DNA of 64,000 nucleotides from Flavobacterium cutihirudinis (GTDB lineage Bacteria > Bacteroidota > Bacteroidia > Flavobacteriales > Flavobacteriaceae), in assembly GCF_003385895.1 (NCBI RefSeq), contig NZ_QRDQ01000007.1, forward strand, positions 806,001 to 870,000, given 5' to 3'. The translations under genes and the position numbers were made by a program. Shown in pieces: positions 53,206-62,361 of the stretch (its first letter is position 1; each line of letters starts with the position of its first letter). The notes under the pieces were generated by a model. The model had not been told where the DNA came from. It searched no databases and worked only from the letters and a program-made list of their open reading frames with translations.

Positions 53206-53259
53206 TTAGTAAAATTACTAACAAATTAGTTTGTCTACTAATTAATTAGTAGTATCTTG
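53206..53259 (+). promoter_or_regulatory. BlaI-type operators and promoter
   Basis: Two dyads: near-palindrome TTAGTAAAATTACTAA (53206-53221) and perfect 18-bp palindrome CTACTAATTAATTAGTAG (53235-53252). The second fills the 19-bp spacer between the -33 TTTG (53230-53233) and the -7 TATCTTG (53253-53259). A bound repressor would block the promoter, as expected for autoregulation by the BlaI-like gene downstream. Confidence 0.7.
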
Positions 53260-53276
53260 CATCAAAATTATTAGCC

Positions 53277-53639
53277 ATGATAAAATTAGCGAAACGAGAA
53301 GAACAGATTATGCAAGTGTTTTGGGATTTGAACAAAGCATTTATTAGAGACATTATTCCGTTGTTGCCAGATCCGAAACCACATTACAACAGTGTGGCAA
53401 CTATAGTAAAGATATTGGAAGAAAAAGGTTTTCTAAGCCACGAAACGGCAGGCAATATGCATTGTTTTTTTCCAGTAATCAGTAGAGAAGAGTACCAGCA
53501 ATTTGCGTTGAAGGATATAGTGAGTCAGTATTTTGATAATTCGTACCCACGAATGCTCGCTTTTTTTGCAAAGGAGCAAAAACTTACCGAAAAAGAGCTG
53601 GATGAAATTGTTACCATTATTAAAAAGGAACAAATATGA
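53277..53639 (+). CDS. BlaI/MecI-family repressor
   Basis: A 120-residue winged-helix repressor of the BlaI/MecI/CopY family. The start MIKLAKREEQIMQVFWDLNKAFIRDII and the HYNSVATIVKILEEKGFLSHE recognition helix and wing are characteristic. The C-terminal dimerisation helices include DEIVTIIKKEQI. Such repressors are cleaved in response to a BlaR1-type membrane protease, encoded immediately downstream (4-nt overlap). Despite the name, most Bacteroidota pairs like this are not linked to a beta-lactamase, and none is present here. Confidence 0.93.
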   Translation: MIKLAKREEQIMQVFWDLNKAFIRDIIPLLPDPKPHYNSVATIVKILEEKGFLSHETAGNMHCFFPVISREEYQQFALKDIVSQYFDNSYPRMLAFFAKEQKLTEKELDEIVTIIKKEQI

Positions 53640-55648
53640 TACCTTACATTTTATATACAGCCCTTATTCTTTCTGCCTGTTTTGTGTTTTATAAACTGCT
53701 TTTGCAGAAGGAAACCTTCTTTCGCCTGAATCGATTAGTATTGCTATTCTGTATGATTTTGGCGTTTATTTTGCCTTTAGTTCCGGCGCCTTATCAATTA
53801 TCGTTAAGAAAAGTAGCTGTTCATAAAACCGTTGTCGTAACGAATAATCAGAAAGAAAAAGACATTGCACCGCTGGTAAAAGAATCAAATACTCAGCCCA
53901 CGATTGTAGAAAATACAGAGCAAATTATCAATTTTGACACCGTTGTTCAGGCATTGATTTATTTGTATTGGTTTGGTGTTGTTGTATTTGGAATTAACTT
54001 TTTGATGCAGATTATTATTCTGGTTTACAGAGCATATTCAAAGTCGTTTATTCAGGACGGAAAATTTCGTATTGTAGAAATTACAGACGATAAAGCGCCT
54101 TGTTCTTTTGCCAATAATATTTTCATCAATCCTGAAAAATATGAATGGGAAACATACAATCAAATTTTATTGCATGAAAAAATTCATATTGAACAAAAAC
54201 ACACGATAGATCTTCTTCTGGCTGAGCTTGTTCTGATTTTTCAGTGGTTTAATCCTTTTGCATGGCAATGGCGAAAAGCTTTAGAAATTAATCTTGAATT
54301 TCTGACGGATGATCAAATGCTGCAACAGCATACAGTCGAAAAAGAAAGCTATCAATTCAGCTTGCTAAAAGTGGCGGCGCCCCAATTTCCTTTGAGTCTC
54401 ACAACCAATTATAATCAATCATTATTAAAAAAACGAATCATCATGATGAACTCAAAAAAATCAAATGTGAACACCACCTGGAAATATTTTTTCCTATTAC
54501 CGCTTATGGTGTTATTTGTGTGCCTTTTTAATCAACCGGCAGCACAAAGTCAAATTCTTAGTTCCAAAGAAAAAAAGGAACAACGCAATGAAATTCACAA
54601 TGAATTGAAAACAGAAGGCAACTGGTTTGCTGAAATTAAAGGTAATTACATCAATTTTCAATTCAAAAACGATGAAGACAGTAATTCTTCAAACACCTTT
54701 AAGCTTTCTGATTTTCCAAATCTTCCGAGAGACAAAAATGGAGAATTTTCTCTAACGCGTGAAGCTGGTACAATGAAATTTATCGGGAAGATTGAAGGTG
54801 ACAAAGGAATGGGAACCTATAAATTTATCGCTAATAAAGAATATAGTTCGTCAATGTCTAAAGAAGGAATAGATATTACGAAGGACAAAGACGGCGATTT
54901 AATGGTTTTCTTTATCTTAGATATTAAAGTTTCTTATGTACAAATGCTTAAAAAACAAGGTTATACTAAATTAGACAAAGACGAACTTATTCCGCTTGCT
55001 GCATTGGGTATAGATGAGGCTTACATTACTTCAATCAAACAAGTTCTGCCAGATGTTGATTTGGAAAATTTAATTCCATTTAAATCATTAGGAGTTGATA
55101 AAGCATATATAGAAGAAATTCGTGCAGCAGGATACAAAGATGTGTCTGCGGATAAAATTATTACTTTAAAAGCTCAGGGTATTAGCGGAAAGTACATTTC
55201 TGATTTTCAAGCTTCAACTAAAGATGAAAAGAAAGATAAAAATCGTGAAAGTGATAGCGATGATGATGTAATTTCTTTTAAAGTATTAAATATTGACCAG
55301 GAATTTATTGATTCGTTTAAGAAAATAGGATATGATAATCTTTCAAATGATGAATTGATGGCTTTAAAAACACTAAATGTAACGCCTGATTATATAAAAA
55401 GTTTTCAGAAAGTAGGTTTTAAAGATGTTAGTATGGACAATTTATTTGCTTTGAAATCGCTGAATATTACACCAGATGTAATTACGCAATATAAGAATCT
55501 GGGTTTCACGGATTTAAAACTTGATGATATTTTTGGTGCGACTACAATTGGCGCAACACCATCTTTTATTAAATCAATGAAAGCTAAAGGACATAATTTT
55601 AATAATCTGGAAAAGTATATTGAATTAAAAGCTGTTCTGGGAAATTAA
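53636..55648 (+). CDS. BlaR1-type M56 metallopeptidase with repeat sensor
   Basis: A 670-residue membrane protease-sensor. Hydrophobic segments lie at ~1-22, ~34-50, ~100-130 and ~285-300. The zinc site is LLHEKIHIEQKH (HExxH-type, near residues 180-191) with ELVLIFQWFNPFAWQWRKALEINLEFLTDD following, as in M56 peptidases. Residues ~310-430 are a predicted extracytoplasmic beta domain. The last ~230 residues hold about seven repeats of ~22-24 residues (pattern D.LI.LK.LGI...YI..F...GY). No penicillin-binding sensor domain is visible, so the signal is unknown. It should cleave or trigger loss of the BlaI-like repressor. Confidence 0.88.
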   Translation: MIPYILYTALILSACFVFYKLLLQKETFFRLNRLVLLFCMILAFILPLVPAPYQLSLRKVAVHKTVVVTNNQKEKDIAPLVKESNTQPTIVENTEQIINFDTVVQALIYLYWFGVVVFGINFLMQIIILVYRAYSKSFIQDGKFRIVEITDDKAPCSFANNIFINPEKYEWETYNQILLHEKIHIEQKHTIDLLLAELVLIFQWFNPFAWQWRKALEINLEFLTDDQMLQQHTVEKESYQFSLLKVAAPQFPLSLTTNYNQSLLKKRIIMMNSKKSNVNTTWKYFFLLPLMVLFVCLFNQPAAQSQILSSKEKKEQRNEIHNELKTEGNWFAEIKGNYINFQFKNDEDSNSSNTFKLSDFPNLPRDKNGEFSLTREAGTMKFIGKIEGDKGMGTYKFIANKEYSSSMSKEGIDITKDKDGDLMVFFILDIKVSYVQMLKKQGYTKLDKDELIPLAALGIDEAYITSIKQVLPDVDLENLIPFKSLGVDKAYIEEIRAAGYKDVSADKIITLKAQGISGKYISDFQASTKDEKKDKNRESDSDDDVISFKVLNIDQEFIDSFKKIGYDNLSNDELMALKTLNVTPDYIKSFQKVGFKDVSMDNLFALKSLNITPDVITQYKNLGFTDLKLDDIFGATTIGATPSFIKSMKAKGHNFNNLEKYIELKAVLGN

Positions 55649-55690
55649 TCAGTCACAGATAAAATCAGGTTTTGAGACTAACCTGAGAAA

Positions 55691-55725
55691 AAGTTTACAC
55701 TCCTAAAGTGTAAACTTTTTTTTTG
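55691..55725 (+). terminator. terminator after BlaR1-type gene
   Basis: An 11-bp perfect stem (AAGTTTACACT and complement) with loop CCTAA, followed by a T run. Confidence 0.9.
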
Positions 55726-55838
55726 TCATTTACTCTTGGTAAAAAACTATTTAACTGATGTTGTTTCTTTTAAGGGAAGATTGCAAATAAATTACAAATA
55801 TTTAACAGCTAGGTATTGCAGTAAAGGCGTAATCTTAA

Positions 55839-55846
55839 TATTTTTG
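55839..55846 (+). promoter_or_regulatory. -7 element of the RND operon
   Basis: TATTTTTG matches TAnnTTTG. It is only 4 nt before the GTG of the next ORF, implying a leaderless or nearly leaderless message. Confidence 0.5.
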
Positions 55847-55850
55847 TACT

Positions 55851-56228
55851 GTGCGAAAAATTTCCCTGTACATCCTAATCCTTCTAATTAACTTTAATAA
55901 TTGTTTTTTTGGACAATTATCTAAAGTTCCTGTGCTTGTACAACATTATATGGAGCATCAGGAACGATCAAACGGATTGGCTTTTAGAGATTTTATCGCT
56001 ATGCATTATCTGGGTCAGGATATAGATGATAATGACGATGAACGGGATATGCAATTACCTTTTAAAAAAGTAGATCCACATTCTCAACATATTGTTTTTA
56101 TACCGAGTCGCATTTATACTTCGACAGTATCTTTTGTACCATTAGATTCTCATTTTGTAAATAAGTACAAAACAAATTTTCATACAAATCCTTATTTAGG
56201 AAGTCTGTTCAGACCTCCAATTGCATAA
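55851..56228 (+). CDS. small secreted protein with PP tail, heads RND operon
   Basis: A 125-residue protein of unknown function. GTG is the only plausible start: an in-frame stop lies 13 nt upstream and the first in-frame ATG would remove the signal peptide. Residues 1-~20 are a signal peptide (KISLYILILLINFNNCFFGQ). The mature part has an acidic stretch (DIDDNDDERDM) and ends LFRPPIA, like the small proteins at 22059-22463 and 36937-37308. Similar short proteins commonly precede metal-efflux RND genes in this phylum. The RND gene starts 83 nt downstream. A metal-handling or sensing role is plausible but unproven. Confidence 0.65.
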   Translation: MRKISLYILILLINFNNCFFGQLSKVPVLVQHYMEHQERSNGLAFRDFIAMHYLGQDIDDNDDERDMQLPFKKVDPHSQHIVFIPSRIYTSTVSFVPLDSHFVNKYKTNFHTNPYLGSLFRPPIA

Positions 56229-56311
56229 TTTCTTTTTATCGGAAATCACAATGCCATGCTGTTTAAGAACAGCGTGAGTATTGCATTTTATTATTCCTTA
56301 AAAATGAAAAT

Positions 56312-59300
56312 ATGCTTAATAAGATAATTCAATTTTCAGTTAAAAATAAACTGGTAATTGGTATTTTTACATTGCTGTGGATTGTCTACGGCGTGTTTGA
56401 AGTTACCCGTTTGCCTATTGATGCTGTACCTGACATTACTAATAATCAAGTACAAATTATAACTACCGCTCCGTCATTGGGCGCCGAAGACGTTGAGCGT
56501 CTGATTACTTTTCCTATTGAACAAGCGGTGAGCAATATTCCGCAGTTAAAAGAAAGCCGCAGTATTTCGAGATTTGGTTTATCAGTTGTTTCGATCGTTT
56601 TTGATGATGATACCGATGTGTATTGGGCACGTCAGCAGATAACAGAACGTCTGCAAAAAGTAGAAATTAATGAAAACGCTAATATGCCCGAAATGGCGCC
56701 TGTTACGACTGGTTTGGGTGAAATTTACCAATATGTTTTAAAGCCTCAGCCCGGTTATGAAAGTAAATATTCATTAGCTGATTTACGAACGATACAAGAC
56801 TGGACAGTAAGAAGACAATTACTTGGAACTCCAGGAATTGCTGATGTTTCGACTTTTGGTGGAAAGCTAAAACAATATGAAGTTGGTGTAAATCCTGCGA
56901 GGTTAAAAGCACAGAATTTAACAATAAGTGATGTCTTTACTGCACTAAGTCGTAGTAATCAAAATACAGGCGGCGCTTATATTGAAAAAGGTCCAACTGT
57001 ATCTTATATACGCAGTGTTGGTTTGGCTAAAAAGATTGAGGATATTGAGAATATTGTCATAAAAACAACTCAGGCCGGAACACCAATTTTAATCAAAAAT
57101 GTGGCAGAAGTAAAACTGTCTTCCGCTATTCGATATGGCGCTTTGACTACCGATGATATTGGTGAATCGGTTGGCGGGATTGTGATGATGCTAAAAGGAG
57201 AAAACGCCAGCAACGTCATCGAGAATGTAAAAACAAAAGTAGCCGAAATCGAAAAAATCCTGCCCGAAGGTCTTAAAATAGAGCCTTTTTTAGATCGTAC
57301 CAAAATGGTTGATAATGCTATAGGAACTGTTGAACATAATTTGATGGAAGGAGCATTGATTGTGGTTTTGGTTCTGGTTTTGTTTTTAGGAAATTTGCGA
57401 GCTGGGCTTATTGTGGCTTCGGTCATTCCGTTGGCGATGCTTTTTGCTATTATTATGATGAATGCTTTCGGCGTAAGCGGAAACTTGATGAGTTTGGGCG
57501 CTCTTGATTTCGGACTTATTGTTGATGGCGCCGTCATTATTGTCGAAGCGATTTTGCATCATCTTCATTCTTCAAAAAAATACAAAACAATAGACAACAT
57601 TTCTCAGGAAGAAATGGATAAAGAAGTTTACGGTTCTGCTTCACGAATGATGAATGCAGCTGTTTTTGGACAGATTATTATTCTGATTGTTTATCTGCCT
57701 ATTTTATCACTTCAGGGAATTGAAGGAAAAATGTTTAAGCCAATGGCACAAACAGTTGCCTTTGCTATTTTAGGAGCTTTTATACTATCGCTTACTTATG
57801 TGCCAATGGTGAGCTCACTTTTCATCAGTAAAAAAATAAATCATAAACTTAATTTTTCAGATCGAGTTATGCTGAAACTTGAAGGTTGGTACGAAAAGGT
57901 TCTTAGAAAAGCATTAGCCGTTAAAAAGACTATTATCGCTACGGCTATTGTTCTCTTTGGTTTGGCAGTATTTTTATTTGGTTTAATGGGTGGAGAATTT
58001 ATTCCACAGTTAGAAGAAGGTGATTTTGCTGTTGAAACTCGCTTGCTTTTAGGAACAAATCTTTCTACAACTACGGAAACTATTGTGAAAATTTCGGCTG
58101 AGCTTAAAAAGCAATATCCCGAAGTCAAAAAGGTGGTTTCAAGAATTGGAAGTGCCGAAATACCAACGGATCCTATGCCAATTGAAGGTGGCGATATGAT
58201 TATTGTTTTAAAAGACAAATCGGAATGGACAAGCGCTTCTTCTTTTTCTGAATTGGCCGAAAAAATGGCAAAAACGGTTCAGGATGTTGCGCCGGGTGTT
58301 ACAACTGGTTTTCAGTTTCCGGTTCAGATGCGTTTCAACGAATTAATGACTGGTGCGAAACAAGATGTTGTGTGTAAAATATTTGGAGAAAATCTGGACA
58401 AACTAGATGAATATGCTGAAAAACTCGGTGCAATTAGCAGATCAGTAAATGGAACAGCAGATTTATACGTGGAGAAAGTTACCGGAATGCCACAAATTGT
58501 AATTGACTACAATTGGGCAGAAATGGCAAAGTATGGCTTGTATGTGCAAGATATTAACGGAACTGTAAACGCTGCTTTTGCCGGCGCGGTTGCTGGAAAT
58601 ATTTACGAAGGAGAAAAAAAGTTTGATCTTGTAGTGCGAGTAGAAAACAGTGGAAGGCAAGGAATTGAAAACGTGAGAAACCTTTTAGTAGCTACGCCTT
58701 CAGGAGCTCAGATACCATTATATCAGGTTGCTTCGGTAAAAGAAGTTGAAGGGCCAAATCAGATACAGCGCGAAAATGCAAAACGAAGAATTATAGTTGG
58801 TTTTAACGTAAGAGGGCGCGACGTTCAAAGTATCGTAAACGAACTGCAGAAAAAAGTTGATGCGCAAATAAAAATGGATCCGGGATATTTTATTACTTAC
58901 GGAGGTTCTTTTGAAAACTTACAACAGGCTAAAAACAGACTTGGAATTGCAGTTCCGGCGGCATTGTTGATGATTTTCGGATTATTATATTTTGCTTTTC
59001 GATCGTTTAAAGAAGGAATTATCATTTTTACTGCTATTCCGTTATCGGCTATTGGTGGTGTTTTTGCTTTATGGATGCGTGATATGCCTTTTAGTATTTC
59101 TGCAGGAGTCGGATTTATTGCTCTTTTTGGAGTAGCGGTTTTAAACGGAATTGTATTGATTTCTGAGTTTAACCGAATTCAGAAACAAGGCGAAATCATT
59201 GATCCATTTCAAATTATTATAACCGGAACTAAAAACCGACTTCGACCAGTGTTAATGACTGCGGCAGTAGCTTCTTTGGGATTTTTGCCAATGGCACTCA

Positions 59301-60691
59301 GCAATGGAGCAGGAGCAGAAGTGCAACGTCCGTTAGCAACAGTAGTAATTGGCGGATTGGTGACAGCTACATTGTTGACTCTTTTTGTCCTTCCGGCCAT
59401 CTATTTAATTACTTATAGTCTAAAACCTTTCAAAAAGAAAATGAAAAAGAAAAATGTAACGACGGCTGTTGTAACGTTGTTTCTGTTAATAAGTGTTAAT
59501 GGAGTTTACGCACAAAAGACAGAAAAGATTTCGTTAGAACAATCTATTGCAATCGCACTTAAAAATAATAGCCGAATTAAAGCAGCGAAATTTAATGAAG
59601 CATCCAAAACTTTTTTGAGTAAATCAGCTTATGATCTTCCCAAAACACAAATCGATGCAGATTACGGACAATTCAACAGCCGATTGAACGATACGCGTTT
59701 TGGAGTTACTAAAATGATAAACTTCCCGACGGTTTATTCCCGTCAGAAGAAAGCGTATACAGCAGTTGCAGAGGCAGCAAAAGCGCAAAATCAATTGACT
59801 CAGCAGGAAGTAAAATCGTCTGTCAGCAAATTGTATTATGAATTAATATGGCTGGATAGTAAGCGAAATCTTTTGCATTATGCAGATAGTATTTATCGAC
59901 TAATGGAAGAAAAATCGCAATTACGATTTAAAACCGGGGAAACGAATGTTTTGGAAAAAAGTGCCTCACAATCGGCAAGACAGTTTTATAGCAATCAACT
60001 GAATATGATTGAGATCGATGTCGATATTGCGCTTCGTTCTTTTAATGCTTTATTACAAGATGACATAATTTATGTTCCTCAGCAATCCAAAATCAAAATG
60101 GATTCAGAACAACTTACAGAAATTAAAATTACGGATGAATTGCCATTGATGAAAGTTTGGCAGCAGGAAGCTGAGGCTGCAAAATGGCGCTGGAAAACCG
60201 AAAAAGCTCGTTTAATGCCGGATTTAAGTTTTGGCTATAATAATTTGAGTATTACCGGTTTTCAAACCAATGCAGCAGGTCAGGAAACCTATTATGGTTC
60301 AGGAGATCGATTCAGTTACATTACAGCCGGAATCAGTGTTCCTTTATTTTTTGGAAGCCAAACAGCAAAAAGCAAAGCTGCAAAAGCCGAATACCAAAAT
60401 TTGGAAGCGCAGTCAGAAGCCGTAAAAATTGAAGTTTCAACGCAAATCCAAAATGCTTCAAAAGAAGTTCAGAAATACAAACAAAGTCTTCAGTATTATG
60501 AAAGTGAAGGATTAGTAAATGCACAGACGATAATTGAAGCAGCAAATAGCCAATTGCAAAATGGGGATATCGATTATTTGCAATGGGTTTTGGTCGTAAA
60601 TCAGGCGATTACAATTAAGAATGAACATTTGGATACGGTAAATAATTATAATAAGGCTTTAATAGCCTTGAAAACGATAACAAACTTATAA
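56312..60691 (+). CDS. CzcA-type RND efflux pump fused to TolC-like channel
   Basis: A 1,459-residue fusion. Residues 1-~1045 are a heavy-metal RND pump (LPIDAVPDITNNQVQI, the HME-type motif ALDFGLIVDGAVIIVE near 395-410, twelve membrane helices). Residues ~1046-1067 are a signal-peptide-like segment (VTTAVVTLFLLISVNGVYAQ). Residues ~1068-1459 are a CzcC/TolC-type outer-membrane channel (SLEQSIAIALKNNSRIKAAK). In most organisms these are separate genes (czcA and czcC); here one frame encodes both. Metal is likely Cu(I)/Ag(I) or Zn/Co/Cd; the sequence alone does not decide. It is followed after 4 nt by the adaptor gene. Confidence 0.93.
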   Translation: MLNKIIQFSVKNKLVIGIFTLLWIVYGVFEVTRLPIDAVPDITNNQVQIITTAPSLGAEDVERLITFPIEQAVSNIPQLKESRSISRFGLSVVSIVFDDDTDVYWARQQITERLQKVEINENANMPEMAPVTTGLGEIYQYVLKPQPGYESKYSLADLRTIQDWTVRRQLLGTPGIADVSTFGGKLKQYEVGVNPARLKAQNLTISDVFTALSRSNQNTGGAYIEKGPTVSYIRSVGLAKKIEDIENIVIKTTQAGTPILIKNVAEVKLSSAIRYGALTTDDIGESVGGIVMMLKGENASNVIENVKTKVAEIEKILPEGLKIEPFLDRTKMVDNAIGTVEHNLMEGALIVVLVLVLFLGNLRAGLIVASVIPLAMLFAIIMMNAFGVSGNLMSLGALDFGLIVDGAVIIVEAILHHLHSSKKYKTIDNISQEEMDKEVYGSASRMMNAAVFGQIIILIVYLPILSLQGIEGKMFKPMAQTVAFAILGAFILSLTYVPMVSSLFISKKINHKLNFSDRVMLKLEGWYEKVLRKALAVKKTIIATAIVLFGLAVFLFGLMGGEFIPQLEEGDFAVETRLLLGTNLSTTTETIVKISAELKKQYPEVKKVVSRIGSAEIPTDPMPIEGGDMIIVLKDKSEWTSASSFSELAEKMAKTVQDVAPGVTTGFQFPVQMRFNELMTGAKQDVVCKIFGENLDKLDEYAEKLGAISRSVNGTADLYVEKVTGMPQIVIDYNWAEMAKYGLYVQDINGTVNAAFAGAVAGNIYEGEKKFDLVVRVENSGRQGIENVRNLLVATPSGAQIPLYQVASVKEVEGPNQIQRENAKRRIIVGFNVRGRDVQSIVNELQKKVDAQIKMDPGYFITYGGSFENLQQAKNRLGIAVPAALLMIFGLLYFAFRSFKEGIIIFTAIPLSAIGGVFALWMRDMPFSISAGVGFIALFGVAVLNGIVLISEFNRIQKQGEIIDPFQIIITGTKNRLRPVLMTAAVASLGFLPMALSNGAGAEVQRPLATVVIGGLVTATLLTLFVLPAIYLITYSLKPFKKKMKKKNVTTAVVTLFLLISVNGVYAQKTEKISLEQSIAIALKNNSRIKAAKFNEASKTFLSKSAYDLPKTQIDADYGQFNSRLNDTRFGVTKMINFPTVYSRQKKAYTAVAEAAKAQNQLTQQEVKSSVSKLYYELIWLDSKRNLLHYADSIYRLMEEKSQLRFKTGETNVLEKSASQSARQFYSNQLNMIEIDVDIALRSFNALLQDDIIYVPQQSKIKMDSEQLTEIKITDELPLMKVWQQEAEAAKWRWKTEKARLMPDLSFGYNNLSITGFQTNAAGQETYYGSGDRFSYITAGISVPLFFGSQTAKSKAAKAEYQNLEAQSEAVKIEVSTQIQNASKEVQKYKQSLQYYESEGLVNAQTIIEAANSQLQNGDIDYLQWVLVVNQAITIKNEHLDTVNNYNKALIALKTITNL

Positions 60692-60695
60692 GGTA

Positions 60696-61832
60696 ATGAA
60701 AAAGAAAATCATTTTTACGTTTATAACTGCCGTACTGATGCTGGTATCCTGCAGTAAAAAAGAAGAAAACAAGCAAACAGAAGCAGTAGGAGAGTCAGAT
60801 TCCAGTATTATAACGTTATCTCCGAAGCAGGCAAAAAATGCAGGAATAGTGACAGGAAATCCCGAAGAAAAAGAACTTAGTGCTATTGTTCAGCTTCAGG
60901 GAGAAGTGACAGTACCACCCAATAGCCTTGTGAATGTAACTTTTCCGTTGGGAGGATATATTAAAAAGACGAATATCGTAACCGGAATGCATGTTAAGAA
61001 AGGACAAGTTCTGGCGGTAATCGAAGACATGCAATACATTCAATTGCAACAGGATTATCTTACTGCAAAAGAACAGTTTAAAGCTGCTAATTTAGAATTT
61101 GTGCGTCAAAAAGAGTTGAATGCTAAAAAAGCCAGCAGTGACAAAGTCTTTGAACAAGTGACAGCTGAACGCGAAACACAACGAATTGCAATGGCTTCAT
61201 TAGCACAAAAGTTGGAATTATTGGGATTAAATGTAAATCGGCTTACAGCTTTAAATATTACCAAATCACTTAATGTGGTTTCTCCAATAAATGGTTTGGT
61301 TTCAAAAGTAAACATCAATAATGGAAAATACGTTGCACCAACCGAAATGCTTTTTGAATTAACAAACTTTCAAGACGTTATGTTGACTTTTAATGTTTTT
61401 GAAAAAGATGTGCAATCACTTAAAGAAGGACAAAAACTGGAGGTGTACAGCAATACAAATCCGGAGAAGAAATTTAATGCAGGAATTCAGTTTATCAATC
61501 ACAGCTTAAATCAGGATCGTGCGGCTGAAGTTATTGCAAGATTAGATAATTATGATCCGATGTTCTTGCCGGGGCTTTTCGTAAATGCAGATATTCATTT
61601 TACAAACAAAAAGCAGTTGGCTGTACCTGAAGATGCCATTGTGAGTTGGAAAGGCAAGAATTATGTTTTTGAAGACATAGGAAACAACAGTTATAAAATA
61701 GTAGAAGTAAAAGATGGAATTGCCCAAAATGGTTTTAAGCAGTTTTCTTCAAATAATATAACTTCTTCATCTAAATTGGTTGTTAAAAATGCGTATACAC
61801 TTTTAATGAAAACCATGAACAGAGTAGAATAA
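60696..61832 (+). CDS. RND efflux periplasmic adaptor lipoprotein
   Basis: A 378-residue CzcB/CusB-like membrane fusion protein. The lipoprotein signal ends MLVSCSKKEE (Cys near residue 19). Lipoyl and hairpin segments are visible as GGYIKKTNIVTGMHVKKGQVLAVIEDMQYIQLQQDYLTAKEQF and SPINGLVSKVNINNGKYVAP. It lies 4 nt downstream of the pump gene, completing the tripartite metal pump. No extra metal-binding N-terminal domain is evident. Confidence 0.92.
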   Translation: MKKKIIFTFITAVLMLVSCSKKEENKQTEAVGESDSSIITLSPKQAKNAGIVTGNPEEKELSAIVQLQGEVTVPPNSLVNVTFPLGGYIKKTNIVTGMHVKKGQVLAVIEDMQYIQLQQDYLTAKEQFKAANLEFVRQKELNAKKASSDKVFEQVTAERETQRIAMASLAQKLELLGLNVNRLTALNITKSLNVVSPINGLVSKVNINNGKYVAPTEMLFELTNFQDVMLTFNVFEKDVQSLKEGQKLEVYSNTNPEKKFNAGIQFINHSLNQDRAAEVIARLDNYDPMFLPGLFVNADIHFTNKKQLAVPEDAIVSWKGKNYVFEDIGNNSYKIVEVKDGIAQNGFKQFSSNNITSSSKLVVKNAYTLLMKTMNRVE

Positions 61833-61863
61833 AAAAGTAAAAAAAATAAAATTATAGAAACTA

Positions 61864-61900
61864 AAACGGCGGTACAATTTTACCGCCGTTTGTTTTTTTT
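61864..61900 (+). terminator. terminator of the RND operon
   Basis: An 11-bp perfect GC-containing stem (AAACGGCGGTA and complement), loop CAATTT, then G and T8. Confidence 0.92.
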
Positions 61901-62021
61901 AGCCCTCTGATAGTTAATTTCAAGAATGTTTAGTAAGTGATTTTGTAATTTTTGAGGAGGATTCTATAACTCTAAATATTTGTTTTTCAATAATTTTAAA
62001 AAACATTTAAAAATTAGAATT

Positions 62022-62216
62022 ATGAACACAAATAAGCAAACTCCGAAAAGTGCAAATAAAGAGGGACACGACCATCGCAGTGATACAAGAAAACATCAAT
62101 ACAAAGATCATGATGAAGTTTTGACCAATGATGGAAACTATGATGTTGACACTAAAAAGTTTAAAGGTAAAGAGCCAGACTTTGATGATAAAATGGACAA
62201 TGAAGAAAAAAAATAA
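62022..62216 (+). CDS. small hydrophilic protein
   Basis: A 64-residue, very hydrophilic protein (start ATG 62022; a longer open frame from 61980 adds 14 residues). It is rich in Lys, Asp, Glu, His and Asn (KEGHDHRSDTRKHQYKDHDE, PDFDDKMDNEEKK) and has almost no hydrophobic residues, so it is probably disordered. It resembles small stress-induced hydrophilic proteins in composition only. It stands alone and is ended by the hairpin at 62226-62254. Confidence 0.6.
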   Translation: MNTNKQTPKSANKEGHDHRSDTRKHQYKDHDEVLTNDGNYDVDTKKFKGKEPDFDDKMDNEEKK

Positions 62217-62225
62217 CTCATTTAT

Positions 62226-62258
62226 AACGTCTCAAATATTCTTTTTGAGACGTTTTTA
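62226..62258 (+). terminator. terminator of small hydrophilic gene
   Basis: An 11-bp perfect stem (AACGTCTCAAA and complement) with loop TATTCTT, then a T run. Confidence 0.85.
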
Positions 62259-62331
62259 TTTGGTTTTAAGAGATGGTTGATTTTTTTTTATAAAAATTTA
62301 AAAGTAAAAGAAACTATGAATTGATTTTTTA

Positions 62332-62339
62332 TAGATTTG
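62332..62339 (+). promoter_or_regulatory. -7 element of 62362 gene
   Basis: TAGATTTG matches TAnnTTTG perfectly, 22 nt before the ATG. Confidence 0.5.
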
Positions 62340-62361
62340 TATATCTATTATATTCAAAAGC

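Noticed and set aside
53277..55648. Beta-lactam resistance locus
   Set aside because: Only a BlaI-like repressor and M56 protease are present; there is no beta-lactamase, penicillin-binding protein or penicillin-sensor domain.
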